This document shows, piece by piece, positions 1 through 15,000 of a stretch of 64,000 nt of DNA. The translations under genes and the position numbers were made by a program. The stretch covers positions 44,437,414-44,501,413 of the forward strand of contig OY804585.1 of the NCBI GenBank assembly GCA_963680875.1, given 5' to 3'. Every line of letters starts with the position of its first letter. Positions within the stretch are counted from its first letter, which is position 1. The DNA is from Bathymodiolus brooksi. Its lineage: Eukaryota; Mollusca; Bivalvia; Mytilida; Modiolidae. Below the pieces are notes generated by a model. That model ran no database searches. It had not been told where the DNA came from and saw only the letters and a program-made list of their open reading frames with translations.

Positions 1-3000
1 TTATGCCGATCGGATATCCAAGATGGCCACCACCGCAGGACATAGATTAGCATTGGACCCTATGGGAAAATGTTCAAATGCCTTCTTCTCAGAAACTACA
101 AATATGATTAAAGCCAAACTGTACATGAATGTTCATTGGATGGTCCTCTACAAACTTTACGTTTTTTGTTCTGATATGAAATTCAAAATGGCGGCTACGG
201 CAGGACTTGTTTAACATTGGACCCTATGGGAAAATGTTCAAATGCCTTCTTCTCAGAAACTACAAATATGATTAAAGCCAAACTGTACATGAATGTTCAT
301 TAGATGGTCCTCTACAAATTTTCGTTTTTTCTTCCGGTATGAAATTCAAAATGGCGGCTACGGCAGGACTTAGTTTAACATTGGACCCTATGGGGAAAAT
401 GTTTCAGAACGCTTCTTCTCTGAAACCACTTGGACAGTTGAAACTAAACTGCCCAGGAATGATCATTGGAAGGTCCTCTACAAAGTTTATGTTTTTTATG
501 TTGATCGGAAATCCAAGATGGCCGCCACCGCAATACATAGATTAACATTGAACCCTATGGGAAAATGTTCAAATGCCTTCTTCTCAGAAACTACAAATAT
601 TATTAAAGCCAAACTGTACATGAATGTTCATTGGATGGTCCTCTACAAACTTTTCGTTTTTTGTTCCGATATGAAATTCAAAATGGCGACTACGGCAGGA
701 CTTATTTTAACATTGTACCCTACGGGAAAAATGTTTCAAAATGCTTCTTCTCTGAAACCACTTGGACAATTGAAACCAAACTGCCCAGGAATGATCATTG
801 GAAGATCCTCTACAAAGTTTATGTTTTTTATGTCGATCGGAAATCCTAGATGGCCGCCACCGCAATACATAGATTAACATTGGACCCTATGGGAAAATGT
901 TCAAATGCCTTCTTCTCAGAAACTACAAATATTATTAAAGCCAAACTGTACATGAATGTTCATTGGATGGTCCTCTACAAACTTTACGTTTTTTGTTCCG
1001 ATATGAAATTCCAAATGGCGGCTACGGCAGGACTTAGTTTAACATTGGACCCTATGGGAAAAATGTTTCAAAACGCTTCTTCTCTGAAACCACTTGGATA
1101 ATTGAAACCAAACTGCCCAGGAATGATCATTGGAAGGTCCTCTACAAAGTTTATGTTTTTTATGTTGATCGGAAATCCAAGATGGCCGCCACCGCAATAC
1201 ATAGATTAACATTGAACCCTATGGGAAAATGTTCAAATGCCTTCTTCTCAGAAACTACAAATATTATTAAAGCCAAACTGTACATGAATGTTCATTGGAT
1301 GGTCCTCTACAAACTTTTCGTTTTTTGTTCCGATATGAAATTCAAAATGGCGACTACGGCAGGACTTATTTTAACATTGTACCCTACGGGAAAAATGTTT
1401 CAAAATGCTTCTTCTCTGAAACCACTTGGACAATTGAAACCAAACTGCCCAGGAATGATCATTGGAAGATCCTCTACAAAGTTTATGTTTTTTATGTCGA
1501 CCGGAAATCCAAGATGGCCGCCACAGCAATACATAGATTAACATTGGACCCTATGGGAAAATGTTCAAATGCCTTCTTCTCAGAAACTACAAATATGATT
1601 AAAGCCAAACTGTACATGAATGTTCATTGGATGGTCCTCTACAAACTTTACGTTTTTTGTTCCGATATGAAATTCAAAATGGCGGCTACGGCAGGACTTA
1701 GTTTAACATTGGACCCTATGGAAAAAATGTTTCAAAACGCTTCTTCTCTGAAACCACTTGGACAATTGAAACCAAACTGCCCAGGAATGATCATTGGAAG
1801 GTCCTCTACAAATTTTATGTTTTTTATGTCGATCGGAAATCCTAGATGGCCGCCACCGCAATACATAGATTAACATTGGACCCTATGGGAAAATGTTCAA
1901 ATGCCTTCTTCTCAGAAACTACAAATATTATTAAAGCCAAACTGTACATGAATGTTCATTGGATGGTCCTCTACAAACTTTACGTTTTTTGTTCCGATAT
2001 GAGATTCAAAATGGCGGCTACGGCAGGACTTAGTTTAACATTGGACCCTATGGGGAAAATGTTTCAAAACGCTTCTTCTCTGAAACCACTTGGATAATTG
2101 AAACCAAACTGCCCAGGAATGATCATTGGAAGGTCCTCTACAAGGTGTGTGTTTTTTATGCCGATCGGATATCCAAGATGGCCACCACCGCAGGACATAG
2201 ATTAGCATTGGACCCTATGGGAAAATGTTCAAATGCCTTCTTCTCAGAAACTACAAATATGATTAAAGCCAAACTGTACATGAATGTTCATTGGATGGTC
2301 CTCTACAAACTTTACGTTTTTTGTTCTGATATGAAATTCAAAATGGCGGCTACGGCAGGACTTGTTTAACATTGGACCCTATGGGGAAAATGTTCAAATG
2401 CCTTCTTCTCAGAAACTACAAATATGATTAAAGCCAAACTGTACATGAATGTTCATTGGATGGTCCTCTACAAACTTTACGTTTTTTGTTCCGATATGAA
2501 ATTCAAAATGGCGGCTACGGCAGGACTTAGTTTAACATTGTACCCTACGGGAAAAATGTTTCAAAATGCTTCTTCTCTGAAACCACTTGGACAATTGAAA
2601 CCAAACTGCCCAGGAATAGTCATTGGAAGGTCCTCTACAAAGTTTATGTTTTTTTTATGTCGATCGAAAATTCAAGATGGCCGCCACCGCAATACATAGA
2701 TTAACATTGGACCCTATGGGAAAATATTCAAATGCCTTCTTCTCAGAAACTACAAATATTATTAAAGCCAAACTGTACATGAATGTTCATTAGATGGTCC
2801 TCTACAAACTTTACGTTTTTTCTTCCGGTATGAAATTCAAAATGGCGGCTACGGCAGGACTTAGTTTAACATTGGACCCTATGGAAAAATGTTTCAAAAC
2901 GCTTCTTCTCTGAAACCACTAGGACAATTGAAACTAAACTGCCCAGGAATGATCATTGGAAGGTCCTCTACAAATTTTATGTTTTTTATGTTGATCGGAA

Positions 3001-6000
3001 ATCGAAGATGGCCACCACCGCAATACATAGATTAACATTGGACCCTATGGGAAAATGTTCAAATGCCTTCTTCTCAGAAACTACAAATATTATTAAAGCC
3101 AAACTGTACATGAATGTTCATTGGATGGTCCTCTACAAACTTTAGGTTTTTTGTTCCGATATGAAATTCAAAATGGCGGCTACGGCAGGACTTAGTTTAA
3201 CATTGGACCCTATAGGGAAAATGTTTCAAAACGCTTCTTCTCTGAAACCACTAGGACAGTTGAAACCAAACTGCCCAGGAATGATCATTGGAATGTTCTT
3301 CACAAATTTTATGTTTTTTATGCCGATCGGAAATCCAAGATGGCCGCCACCGTAATACATAGATTAACATTGGACCCTATGGGAAAATGTTCAAATGCCT
3401 TCTTCTCAGAAACTACAAATATTATTAAAGCCAAACTGTACATGAATGTTCATTGGATGGTCCTCTACAAACTTTACGTTTTTGTTCCGATATGAAATTC
3501 AAAATGGCGGCTACGGCAGGACTTAGTTTAACATTGGACCCTATGGGAAAAATGTTTCAAAACGCTTCTTCTCTGAAACCACTTGGACAATTGAAACCAA
3601 ACTGCCCAGGAATGATCATTGGAAGGTCCTCTACAAATTTTCTGTTTTTTATGTCGATCGGAAATCCTAGATGGCCGCCACCGCAATACATAGATTAACA
3701 TTGGACCCTATGGGAAAATGTTCAAATGCCTTCTTCTCAGAAACTACAAATATTATTAAAGCCAAACTGTACATGAATGTTCATTGGATGGTCCTCTACA
3801 AACTTTACGTTTTTTGTTCCGATATGAAATTCCAAATGGCGGCTACGGCAGGACTTAGTTTAACATTGGACCCTATGGGAAAAATGTTTCAAAACGCTTC
3901 TTCTCTGAAACCACTTGGATAATTGAAACCAAACTGCCCAGGAATGATCATTGGAATGTCCTCTACAAGGTGTGTGTTTTTTATGCCGATCGGATATCCA
4001 AGATGGCCACCACCGCAGGACATAGATTAGCATTGGACCCTATGGAGAAAATGTTCAAATGCCTTCTTCTCAGAAACTACAACTATGATTAAAGCCAAAC
4101 TGTACATGAATGTTCATTGGATGGTCCTCTACAAACTTTACGTTTTTTGTTCCGATATGAAATTCAAAATGGCGACTACGGCAGGACTTAGTTTAACATT
4201 GTACCCTACGGGAAAAATGTTTCAAAATGCTTCTTCTCTGAAACCACTTGGACAATTGAAACCAAACTGCCCAGGAATGATCATTGGAAGGTCCTCTACA
4301 AAGTTTATGTTTTTTTTATGCCGATCGAAAATTCAAGATGGCCGCCACCGCAATACATAGATTAACATTGGACCCTATGTGAAAATATTAAAATGCCTTC
4401 TTCTCAGAAACTACAAATATGATTAAAGCCAAACTGTACATGAATGTTCATTAGATGGTCCTCTACAAACTTTACGTTTTTTGTTCTGATATGAAATTCA
4501 AAATGGCGGCTACGGCAGGACTTAGTTTAACATTGGACCCTATGGGAAAATGTTTCAAAACGCTTCTTCTCTGAAACCACTAGGACAGTTGAAACTAAAC
4601 TGCCCAGGATTGATCATTGGAAGGTCCTCTACAAATTTTATGTTTTTTATGTCGATCGGAAATCCAAGATGGCCGCCACCGCAATACATAGATTAACATT
4701 GGACCCTATGGGAAAATGTTCAAATGCCTTCTTCTCAGAAACTACAAATATTATTAAAGCCAAACTGTACATGAATGTTCATTGGATGGTCCTCTACAAA
4801 ATTTACGTTTTTTGTTCCGATATGAAATTCAAAATGGCGGCTACGGCAGGACTTAGTTTAACATTGGACCCTATGGGAAAATGTTCAAATGCCTTCTTCT
4901 CAGAAACTACTAATATTATTAAAGCCAAACTGTACATGAATGTTCATTGGATGGTCCTCTACAAACTTTACGTTTTTTGTTCCGATATGAAATTCAAAAT
5001 GGCGACTACGGCAGGACTTAGTTTAACATTGGACCCTATGGGGAAAATGTTTCAAAACGCTTCTTCTCTGAAACCACTTGGATAATTGAAACCAAACTGC
5101 CCAGGAATGATCATTGGAAGGTCCTCTACAAGGTGTGTGTTTTTTATGCCGATCGGAAATCCAAGATGGCCACCACCGCAGGACATAGATTAACATTGGA
5201 CCCTAAGGGAAAATGTTCAAATGCCTTCTTCTCAGAAACTACAAATATGATTAAAGCCAAACTGTACATGAATGTTCATTGGATGGTCCTCTACAAACTT
5301 TACGTTTTTTGTTCTGATATGTAATTCAAAATGGCGGCTACGGCAGGACTTGTTTAACATTGGACCCTATGGGAAAATGTTCAAATGCCTTCTTCTCAGA
5401 AACTACAAATATGATTAAAGCCAAACTGTACATGAATGTTCATTGGATGGTCCTCTACAAACTTTACGTTTTTTGTTCCGATATGAAATTCAAAATGGCG
5501 GCTACGGCAGGACTTAGTTTAACATTGTACCCTACGGGAAAAATGTTTCAAAATGCTTCTTATCTGAAACCACTTGGACAATTGAAACCAAACTGCCCAG
5601 GAATAGTCATTGGAAAAGGTCCTCTACAAAGTTTATGTTTTTTTTATGTCGATCGAAAATTCAAGATGGCCGCCACCGCAATACATAGATTAACATTGGA
5701 CCCTATGGGAAAATATTCAAATGCCTTCTTCTCAGAAACTACAAATATGATTAAAGCCAAACTGTACATGAATGTTCATTGGATGGTCCTTTACAAACAT
5801 TACGTTTTTTGTTCCGGTATGAAATTCAAAATGGCGGCTACGGCAGGACTTAGTTTAACATTGGACCCTATGGGGAAAATGTTTCAAAACGCTTCTTCTC
5901 TGAAACCACTTGGACAGTTGAAACTAAACTGCCCAGGAATGATCATTGGAAGGTCCTCTACAAATTTTATGTTTTTTATGTTGATCGGAAATCCAAGATG

Positions 6001-9000
6001 GCCGCCACCGCAATACATAGATTAACATTGGACCCTATGGGAAAATGTTCAAATGCCTTCTTCTCAGAAACAACAAATATTATTAAAGCCAAACTGTACA
6101 TGAATGTTCATTGGATGGTCCTCTACAAACTTTACGTTTTTTGTTCCGATATGAAATTCAAAATGGCGGCTACGGCAGGACTTAGTTTAACATTGGACCC
6201 TATGGGGAAAATGTTTCAAAACGCTTCTTCTCTGAAACCACTAGGACAGTGGAAACCAAACTGCCCAGGAATGATCATTGGAAGGTTCTCTACAAATTTT
6301 ATGTTTTTTATGCCGATCGGAAATCCAAGATGGCCGCCACCGTAATACATAGATTAACATTGGACCCTATGGGAAAATGTTCAAATGCCTTCTTCTCAGA
6401 AACTACAAATATGATTAAAGCCAAACTGTACATGAATGTTCATTGGATGGTCCTCTACAAACTTTACGTTTTTTGTTCCGATATGAAATTCAAAATGGCG
6501 GCTACGGCAGGACTTAGTTTAACATTGAACCCTATGGGAAAAATGTTTCAAAACGCTTCTTCTCTGAAACCACTTGGACACTTGAAACCAAACTGCCCAG
6601 GAATGATCATTGGAAGGTCCTCTACAAAGTTTATGTTTTTTATGTCGATCGGAAATCCTAGATGGCCGCCACCGCAATACATAGATTAACATTGGACCCT
6701 ATGTGAAAATGTTCAAATGCCTTCTTCTCAGAAACTACAAATATTATTAAAGCCAAACTGTACATGAATGTTCATTGGATGGTCCTCTACAAACTTTAGG
6801 TTTTTTGTTCCGATATGAAATTCAAAATGGCGGCTACGGCAGGACTTAGTTTAACATTGGACCCTATGGGAAAAATGTTTCAAAACGCTTCTTCTCTGAA
6901 ACCACTTGGATAATTGAAACCAAACTGCCCAGGAATGATCATTGGAAGGTCCTCTACAAATTTTATGTTTTTTATGCCGATCGGAAATCCAAGATGGCCG
7001 CCACCGTAATACATAGATTAACATTGGACCCTATGGGAAAATGTTCAAATGCCTTCTTCTCAGAAACTACAAATATGATTAAAGCCAAACTGTACATGAA
7101 TGTTCATTGGATGGTCCTCTACAAACTTTACGTTTTTTGTTCTGATATGAAATTCAAAATGGCGGCTACGGCAGGACTTAGTTTAACATTGGACCCTATG
7201 GGGAAAATGTTTCAAAACGCTTCTTCTCTGAAACCACTAGGACAATTGAAACCAAACTGCCCAGGAATGATCATTGGAAGGTCCTCTACAAAGTTTATGT
7301 TTTTTATGTCGATCGGAAATCCTAGATGGCCGCCACCGCAATACATAGATTAACATTGGACCCTATGGGAAAATGTTCAAATGCCTTCTTCTCAGAAACT
7401 ACAAATATTATTAAAGCCAAACTGTACATGAATGTTCATTGGATGGTCCTCTACAAACTTTACGTTTTTTGTTCCGATATGAAATTCCAAATGGCGGCTA
7501 CGGCAGGACTTAGTTTAACATTGGACCTTATGGGAAAAATGTTTCAAAACGCTTCTTCTCTGAAACCACTTGGATAATTGAAACCAAACTGCCCAGGAAT
7601 GATCATTGGAAGGTCCTCTACAAGGTGTGTGTTTTTTATGCCGATCGGATATCCAAGATGGCCACCACCGCAGGACATAGATTAACATTGGACCCTATGG
7701 GAAAATGTTCAAATGCCTTCTTCTCAGAAACTACAAATATGATTAAAGCCAAACTGTACATGAATGTTCATTGGATGGTCCTCTACAAACTTTACGTTTT
7801 TTGTTCCGATATGAAATTCAAAATGGCGACTACGGCAGGACTTAATTTAACATTGTACCCTACGGGAAAAATGTTTCAAAATGCTTCTTCTCTGAAACCA
7901 CTTGGACAATTGAAACCAAACTGCCCAGGAATGATCATTGGAAGGTCCTCTACAAAGTTTATGTTTTTTTTATGCCGATCGAAAATTCAAGATGGCCGCC
8001 ACCGCAGGACATAGATTAACATTGGACCCTATGGGAAAATATTCAAATGCCTTCTTCTCGCTACAAATATGATTAAAGCCAAACTGTACATGAATGTTCA
8101 TTAGATGGTCCTCTACAAACTTTAAGTTTTTTGTTCCGATATGAAATTCAAAATGGCGGCTACGGCAGGACTTAGTTTAACATTGGACCCTATGGGAAAA
8201 TGTTTCAAAACGCTTCTTCTCTGAAACCACTAGGACAGTTGAAACCAAACTGCCCAGGAATGATCATTGGAAGGTTCTCTACAAATTTTATGTTTTTTAT
8301 GCCGATCGGAAATCCAAGATGGCCGCCACCGTAATACATAGATTAACATTGGACCCTATGGGAAAATGTTCAAATGCCTTCTTCTCAGAAACTACAAATA
8401 TTATTAAAGCCAAACTGTACATGAATGTTCATTGGATGGTCCTCTACAAACTTTAGGTTTTTTGTTCCGATATGAAATTCAAAATGGCGACTACGGCAGG
8501 ACTTAGTTTAACATTGTACCCTACGGGAAAAATGTTTCAAAATGCTTCTTCTCTGAAACCACTTGGACAATTGAAACCAAACTGCCCAGGAATGATCATT
8601 GGAAGGTCCTCTACAAAGTTTATGTTTTTTTTATGCCGATCGAAAATTCAAGATGGCCGCCACCGCAGGACATAGATTAACATTGGACCCTATGTGAAAA
8701 TATTCAAATGCCTTCTTCTCAGAAACTACAAATATGATTAAAGCCAAACTGTACATGAATGTTCATTAGATGGTCCTCTACAAACTTTACGTTTTTTGTT
8801 CTGATATGAAATTCAAAATGGCGGCTACGGCAGGACTTAGTTTAACATTGGACCCTATGGGAAAATGTTTCAAAACGCTTCTTCTCTGAAACCACTAGGA
8901 CAGTTGAAACTAAACTGCCCAGGATTGATCATTGGAAGGTCCTCTACAAATTTTATGTTTTTTATGTCGATCGGAAATCCAAGATGGCCGCCACCGCAAT

Positions 9001-12000
9001 ACATAGATTAACATTGGACCCTATGGGAAAATGTTCAAATGCCTTCTTCTCAGAAACTACAAATATTATTAAAGCCAAACTGTACATGAATGTTCATTGG
9101 ATGGTCCTCTACAAAATTTACGTTTTTTGTTCCGATATGAAATTCAAAATGGCGGCTACGGCAGGACTTAGTTTAACATTGGACCCTATGGGGGAAATGT
9201 TTCAAAACACTTCTTCTCTGAAACCACTTGGATAATTGAAACCAAACTGCCCAGGAATGATCATTGGAAGGTCCTCTACATGGTGTGTGTTTTTTATGCC
9301 GATCAGATATCCAAGATGGCCACCACCGCAGGACATAGATTAGCATTGGACCCTATGGGAAAATGTTCAAATGCCTTCTTCTCAGAAACTACAAATATGA
9401 TTAAAGCCAAACTGTACATGAATGTTCATTGGATGGTCCTCTACAAACTTTACGTTTTTTGTTCTGATATGAAATTCAAAATGGCGGCTACGGCAGGACT
9501 TGTTTAACATTGGACCCTATGGGAAAATGTTCAAATGCCTTCTTCTCAGAAACTACAAATATGATTAAAGCCAAACTGTACATGAATTTTCATTGGATGG
9601 TCATCTACAAACTTTACGTTTTTTGTTCCGATATGAAATTCAAAATGGCGGCTACGGCAGGACTTAGTTTAACATTGTACCCTACGGGAAAAATGTTTCA
9701 AAATGCTTCTTCTCTGAAACCACTTGGACAATTGAAACCAAACTGCCCAGGAATAGTCATTGGAAAAGGTCCTCTACAAAGTTTATGTTTTTTTTATGTC
9801 GATCGAAAATTCAAGATGGTCGCCACCGCAATACATAGATTAACATTGGACCCTATGGGAAAATATTCAAATGCCTTCTTCTCAGAAACTACAAATATGA
9901 TTAAAGCCAAACTGTACATGAATGTTCATTGGATGGTCCTCTACAAACTTTACGTTTTTTGTTCCGATATGAAATTCAAAATGGCGGCTACGGCAGGACT
10001 TAGTTTAACATTGTACCCTACGGGAAAAATGTTTCAAAATGCTTCTTCTCTGAAACCACTTGGACAATTGAAACCAAACTGCCCAGGAATAGTCATTGGA
10101 AAAGGTCCTCTACAAAGTTTATGTTTTTTTTATGTCGATCGAAAATTCAAGATGGCCGCCACCGCAATACATAGATTAACATTGGACCCTATGGGAAAAT
10201 ATTCAAATGCCTTCTTCTCAGAAACTACAAATATGATTAAAGCCAAACTGTACATGAATGTTCATTGGATGGTCCTCTACAAACATTACGTTTTTTGTTC
10301 CGGTATGAAATTCAAAATGGCGGCTACGGCAGGACTTAGTTTAACATTGGACTCTATGGGGAAAATGTTTCAAAACGCTTCTTCTCTGAAACCACTTGGA
10401 CAGTTGAAACTAAACTGCCCAGGAATGATCATTGGAAGGTCCTCTACAAATTTTTAGTTTTTTATGTTGATCGGAAATCCAAGATGGCCGCCACCGCAAT
10501 ACATAGATTAACATTGGACCCTATGGGAAAATGTTCAAATGCCTTCTTCTCAGAAACTACAAATATTATTAAAGCCAAACTGTACATGAATGTTCATTGG
10601 ATGGTCCTCTACAAACTTTACGTTTTTTGTTCCGATATGAAATTCAAAATGGCGGCTACGGCAGGACTTAGTTTAACATTGGACCCTATGGGAAAAATGT
10701 TTCAAAACGCTTCTTCTCTGAAACCACTAGGACAGTGGAAACCAAACTGCCCAGGAATGATCATTGGAAGGTTCTCTACAAATTTTATGTTTTTTATGCC
10801 GATCGGAAATCCAAGATGGCCGCCACCGTAATACATAGATTAACATTGGACCCTATGGGAAAATGTTCAAATGCCTTCTTCTCAGAAACTACAAATATGA
10901 TTAAAGCCAAACTGTACATGAATGTTCATTGGATGGTCCTCTACAAACTTTACGTTTTTTGTTCCGATATGAAATTCAAAATGGCGGCTACGGCAGGACT
11001 TAGTTTAACATTGGACCCTATGGGAAAAATGTTTCAAAACGCTTCTTCTCTGAAACCACTTGGATAATTGAAACCAAACTGCCCAGGAATGATCATTGGA
11101 AGGTCCTCTACAAATTTTATGTTTTTTATGCCGATCGGAAATCCAAGATGGCCGCCACCGTAATACATAGATTAACATTGGACCCTATGGGAAAATGTTC
11201 AAATGCCTTCTTCTCAGAAACTACAAATATGATTAAAGCCAAACTGTACATGAATGTTCATTGGATGGTCCTCTACAAACTTTACGTTTTTTGTTCTGAT
11301 ATGAAATTCAAAATGGCGGCTACGGCAGGACTTAGTTTAACATTGGACCCTATGGGAAAAATGTTTCAAAACGCTTCTTCTCTGAAACCACTTGGACAGT
11401 TGAAACCAAACTGCCCAGGAATGATCATTGGAAGGTTCTCTACAAATTTTATGTTTTTTATGCCGATCGGAAATCCAAGATGGCCGCCACCGTAATACAT
11501 AGATTAACATTGGACCCTATGGGAAAATGTTCAAATGCCTTCTTCTCAGAAACTACAAATATTATTAAAGCCAAACTGTACATGAATGTTCATTGGATGG
11601 TCCTCTACAAAATTTACGTTTTTTGTTCCGATATGAAATTCAAAATGGCGGCTACGGCAGGACTTAGTTTAACATTGGACCCTATGGGAAAAATGTTTCA
11701 AAACGCTTCTTCTCTGAAACCACTTGGACAATTGAAACCAAACTGCCCAGGAATGATCATTGGAAGGACCTCTACAAATTTTATGTTTTTTATGTCGATC
11801 GGAAATCCTAGATGGCCGCCACCGCAATACATAGATTAACATTGGACCCTATGGGAAAATGTTCAAATGCCTTCTTCTCAGAAACTACAAATATTATTAA
11901 AGCCAAACTGTACATGAATGTTCATTGGATGGTCCTCTACAAACTTTACGTTTTTTGTTCCGATATGAAATTCAAAATGGCGGCTACGGCAGGACTTAGT

Positions 12001-15000
12001 TTAACATTGGACCCTATGGGGAAAATGTTTCAAAACACTTCTTCTCTGAAACCACTTGGATAATTGAAACCAAACTGCCCAGGAATGATCATTGGAAGGT
12101 CCTCTACATGGTGTGTGTTTTTTATGCCGATCAGATATCCAAGATGGCCACCACCGCAGGACATAGATTAGCATTGGACCCTATGGGAAAATGTTCAAAT
12201 GCCTTCTTCTCAGAAACTACAAATATGATTAAAGCCAAACTGTACATGAATGTTCATTGGATGGTCCTCTACAAACTTTACGTTTTTTGTTCTGATATGA
12301 AATTCAAAATGGCGGCTACGGCAGGACTTAGTTTTACATTGGACCCTATGGGAAAAATGTTTCAAAACGCTTCTTCTCTGAAACCACTAGGACAGTTGAA
12401 ACCAAACTGCCCAGGAATGATCATTGGAAGGTTCTCTACAAATTTTATGTTTTTTATGCCGATCGGAAATCCAAGATGGCCGCCACCGTAATACATAGAT
12501 TAACATTGGACCCTATGGGAAAATGTTCAAATGCCTTCTTCTCAGAAACTACAAATATGATTAAAGCCAAACTGTACATGAATGTTCATTGGATGGTCCT
12601 CTACAAACTTTACGTTTTTTGTTCTGATATGAAATTCAAAATGGCGGCTACGGCAGGACTTAGTTTAACATTGGACCCTATGGGAAAAATGTTTCAAAAC
12701 GCTTCTTCTCTGAAACCACTTGGACAGTTGAAACCAAACTGCCCAGGAATGATCATTGGAAGGTTCTCTACAAATTTTATGTTTTTTATGCCGATCGGAA
12801 ATCCAAGATGGCCGCCACCGTAATACATAGATTAACATTGGACCCTATGGGAAAATGTTCAAATGCCTTCTTCTCAGAAACTACAAATATTATTAAAGCC
12901 AAACTGTACATGAATGTTCATTGGATGGTCCTCTACAAACTTTACGTTTTTTGTTCCGATATGAAATTCAAAATGGCGGCTACTGCAGGACTTAGTTTAA
13001 CATTGGACCCTATGGGAAAAATGTTTCAAAACGCTTCTTCTCTGAAGCCACTTGGACAATTGAAACCAAACTGCCCAGGAATGATCATTGGAAGGACCTC
13101 TACAAATTTTTTGTTTTTTATGTCGATCGGAAATCCTAGATGGCCGCCACCGCATTACATAGATTAACATTGTACCCTATGGGAAAATGTTCAAATGCCT
13201 TCTTCTCAGAAACTACAAATATTATTAAAGCCAAACTGTACATGAATGTTCATTGGATGGTCCTCTACAAACTTTAGGTTTTTTGTTCCGATATGAAATT
13301 CAAAATGGCGGCTACGGCAGGACTTAGTTTAACATTGGACCCTATGGGGAAAATGTTTCAAAACGCTTCTTCTCTGAAACCACTTGGATAATTGAAACCA
13401 AACTGCCCAGGAATGATCATTGGAAGGTCCTCTACATGGTGTGTGTTTTTTATGCCGATCAGATATCCAAGATGGCCACCACCGCAGGACATAGATTAGC
13501 ATTGGACCCTATGGGAAAATGTTCAAATGCCTTCTTCTCAGAAACTACAAATATGATTAAAGCCAAACTGTACATGAATGTTCATTGGATGGTCCTCTAT
13601 AAACTTCACGTTTTTTGTTCTGATATGAAATTCAAAATGGCGGCTACGGCAGGACTTAGTTTAACATTGGACCCTATGGGAAAATGTTCAAATGCCTTCT
13701 TCTCAGAAACTACAAATATGATTAAAGCCAAACTGTACATGAATGTTCATTGGATGGTCCTCTACAAACTTTACGTTTTTTGTTCCGATATGAAATTCAA
13801 AATGGCGGCTACGGCAGGACTTAGTTTAACATTGTACCCTACGGGAAAAATGTTTCAAAATGCTTCTTCTCTGAAACCACTTGGACAATTGAAACCAAAC
13901 TGCCCAGGAATAGTCATTGGAAAAGGTCCTCTACAAAGTTTATGTTTTTTTTATGTCGATCGAAAATTCAAGATGGTCGCCACCGCAATACATAGATTAA
14001 CATTGGACCCTATGGGAAAATATTCAAATGCCTTCTTCTCAGAAACTACAAATATGATTAAAGCCAAACTGTACATGAATGTTCATTGGATGGTCCTCTA
14101 CAAACTTTACGTTTTTTGTTCCGGTATGAAATTCAAAATGGCGGCTACGGCAGGACTTAGTTTAACATTGGACCCTATGGGAAAATGTTTCAAAACGCTT
14201 CTTCTCTGAAACCACTAGGACAGTGGAAACCAAACTGCCCAGGAATGATCATTGGAAGGTTCTCTACAAATTTTATGTTTTTTATGCCGATCGGAAATCC
14301 AAGATGGCCGCCACCGTAATACATAGATTAACATTGGACCCTATGGGAAAATGTTCAAATGCCTTCTTCTCAGAAACTACAAATATTATTAAAGCCAAAC
14401 TGTACATGAATGTTCATTGGATGGTCCTCTACAAACTTTACGTTTTTTGTTCCGATATGAAATTCAAAATGGCGGCTACGGCAGGACTTAGTTTAACATT
14501 GGACCCTATGGGAAAAATGTTTCAAAACGCTTCTTCTCTGAAACCACTTGGATAATTGAAACCAAACTGCCCAGGAATGATCATTGGAAGATCCTCTACA
14601 AAGTTTATGTTTTTTATGTCGACCGGAAATCCAAGATGGCCACCACCGCAATACATAGATTAACATTGGACCCTATGGGAAAATGTTCAAATGCCTTCTT
14701 CTCAGAAACTACAAATATTATTAAAGCCAAACTGTACATGAATGTTCATTGGATGGTCCTCTACAAACTTTTCGTTTTTTGTTCCGATATGAAATTCCAA
14801 ATGGCGGCTACGGCAGGACTTAGTTTAACATTGGACCCTATGGGAAAAATGTTTCAAAACGCTTCTTCTCTGAAACCACTAGGACAGTGGAAACCAAACT
14901 GCCCAGGAATGATCATTGGAAGGTTCTCTACAAATTTTATGTTTTTTATGCCGATCGGAAATCCAAGATGGCCGCCACCGTAATACATAGATTAACATTG

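Noticed and set aside
9510..10457. 315-codon open frame, and many 110-257-codon frames, in the family A arrays
   Set aside because: They are made wholly of repeat monomers. The 332-bp period is not a multiple of three, so each dimer is read in a different frame, and long frames arise only where 2-bp insertions or fused monomers happen to restore one. No start context, domain or codon constraint supports a protein.
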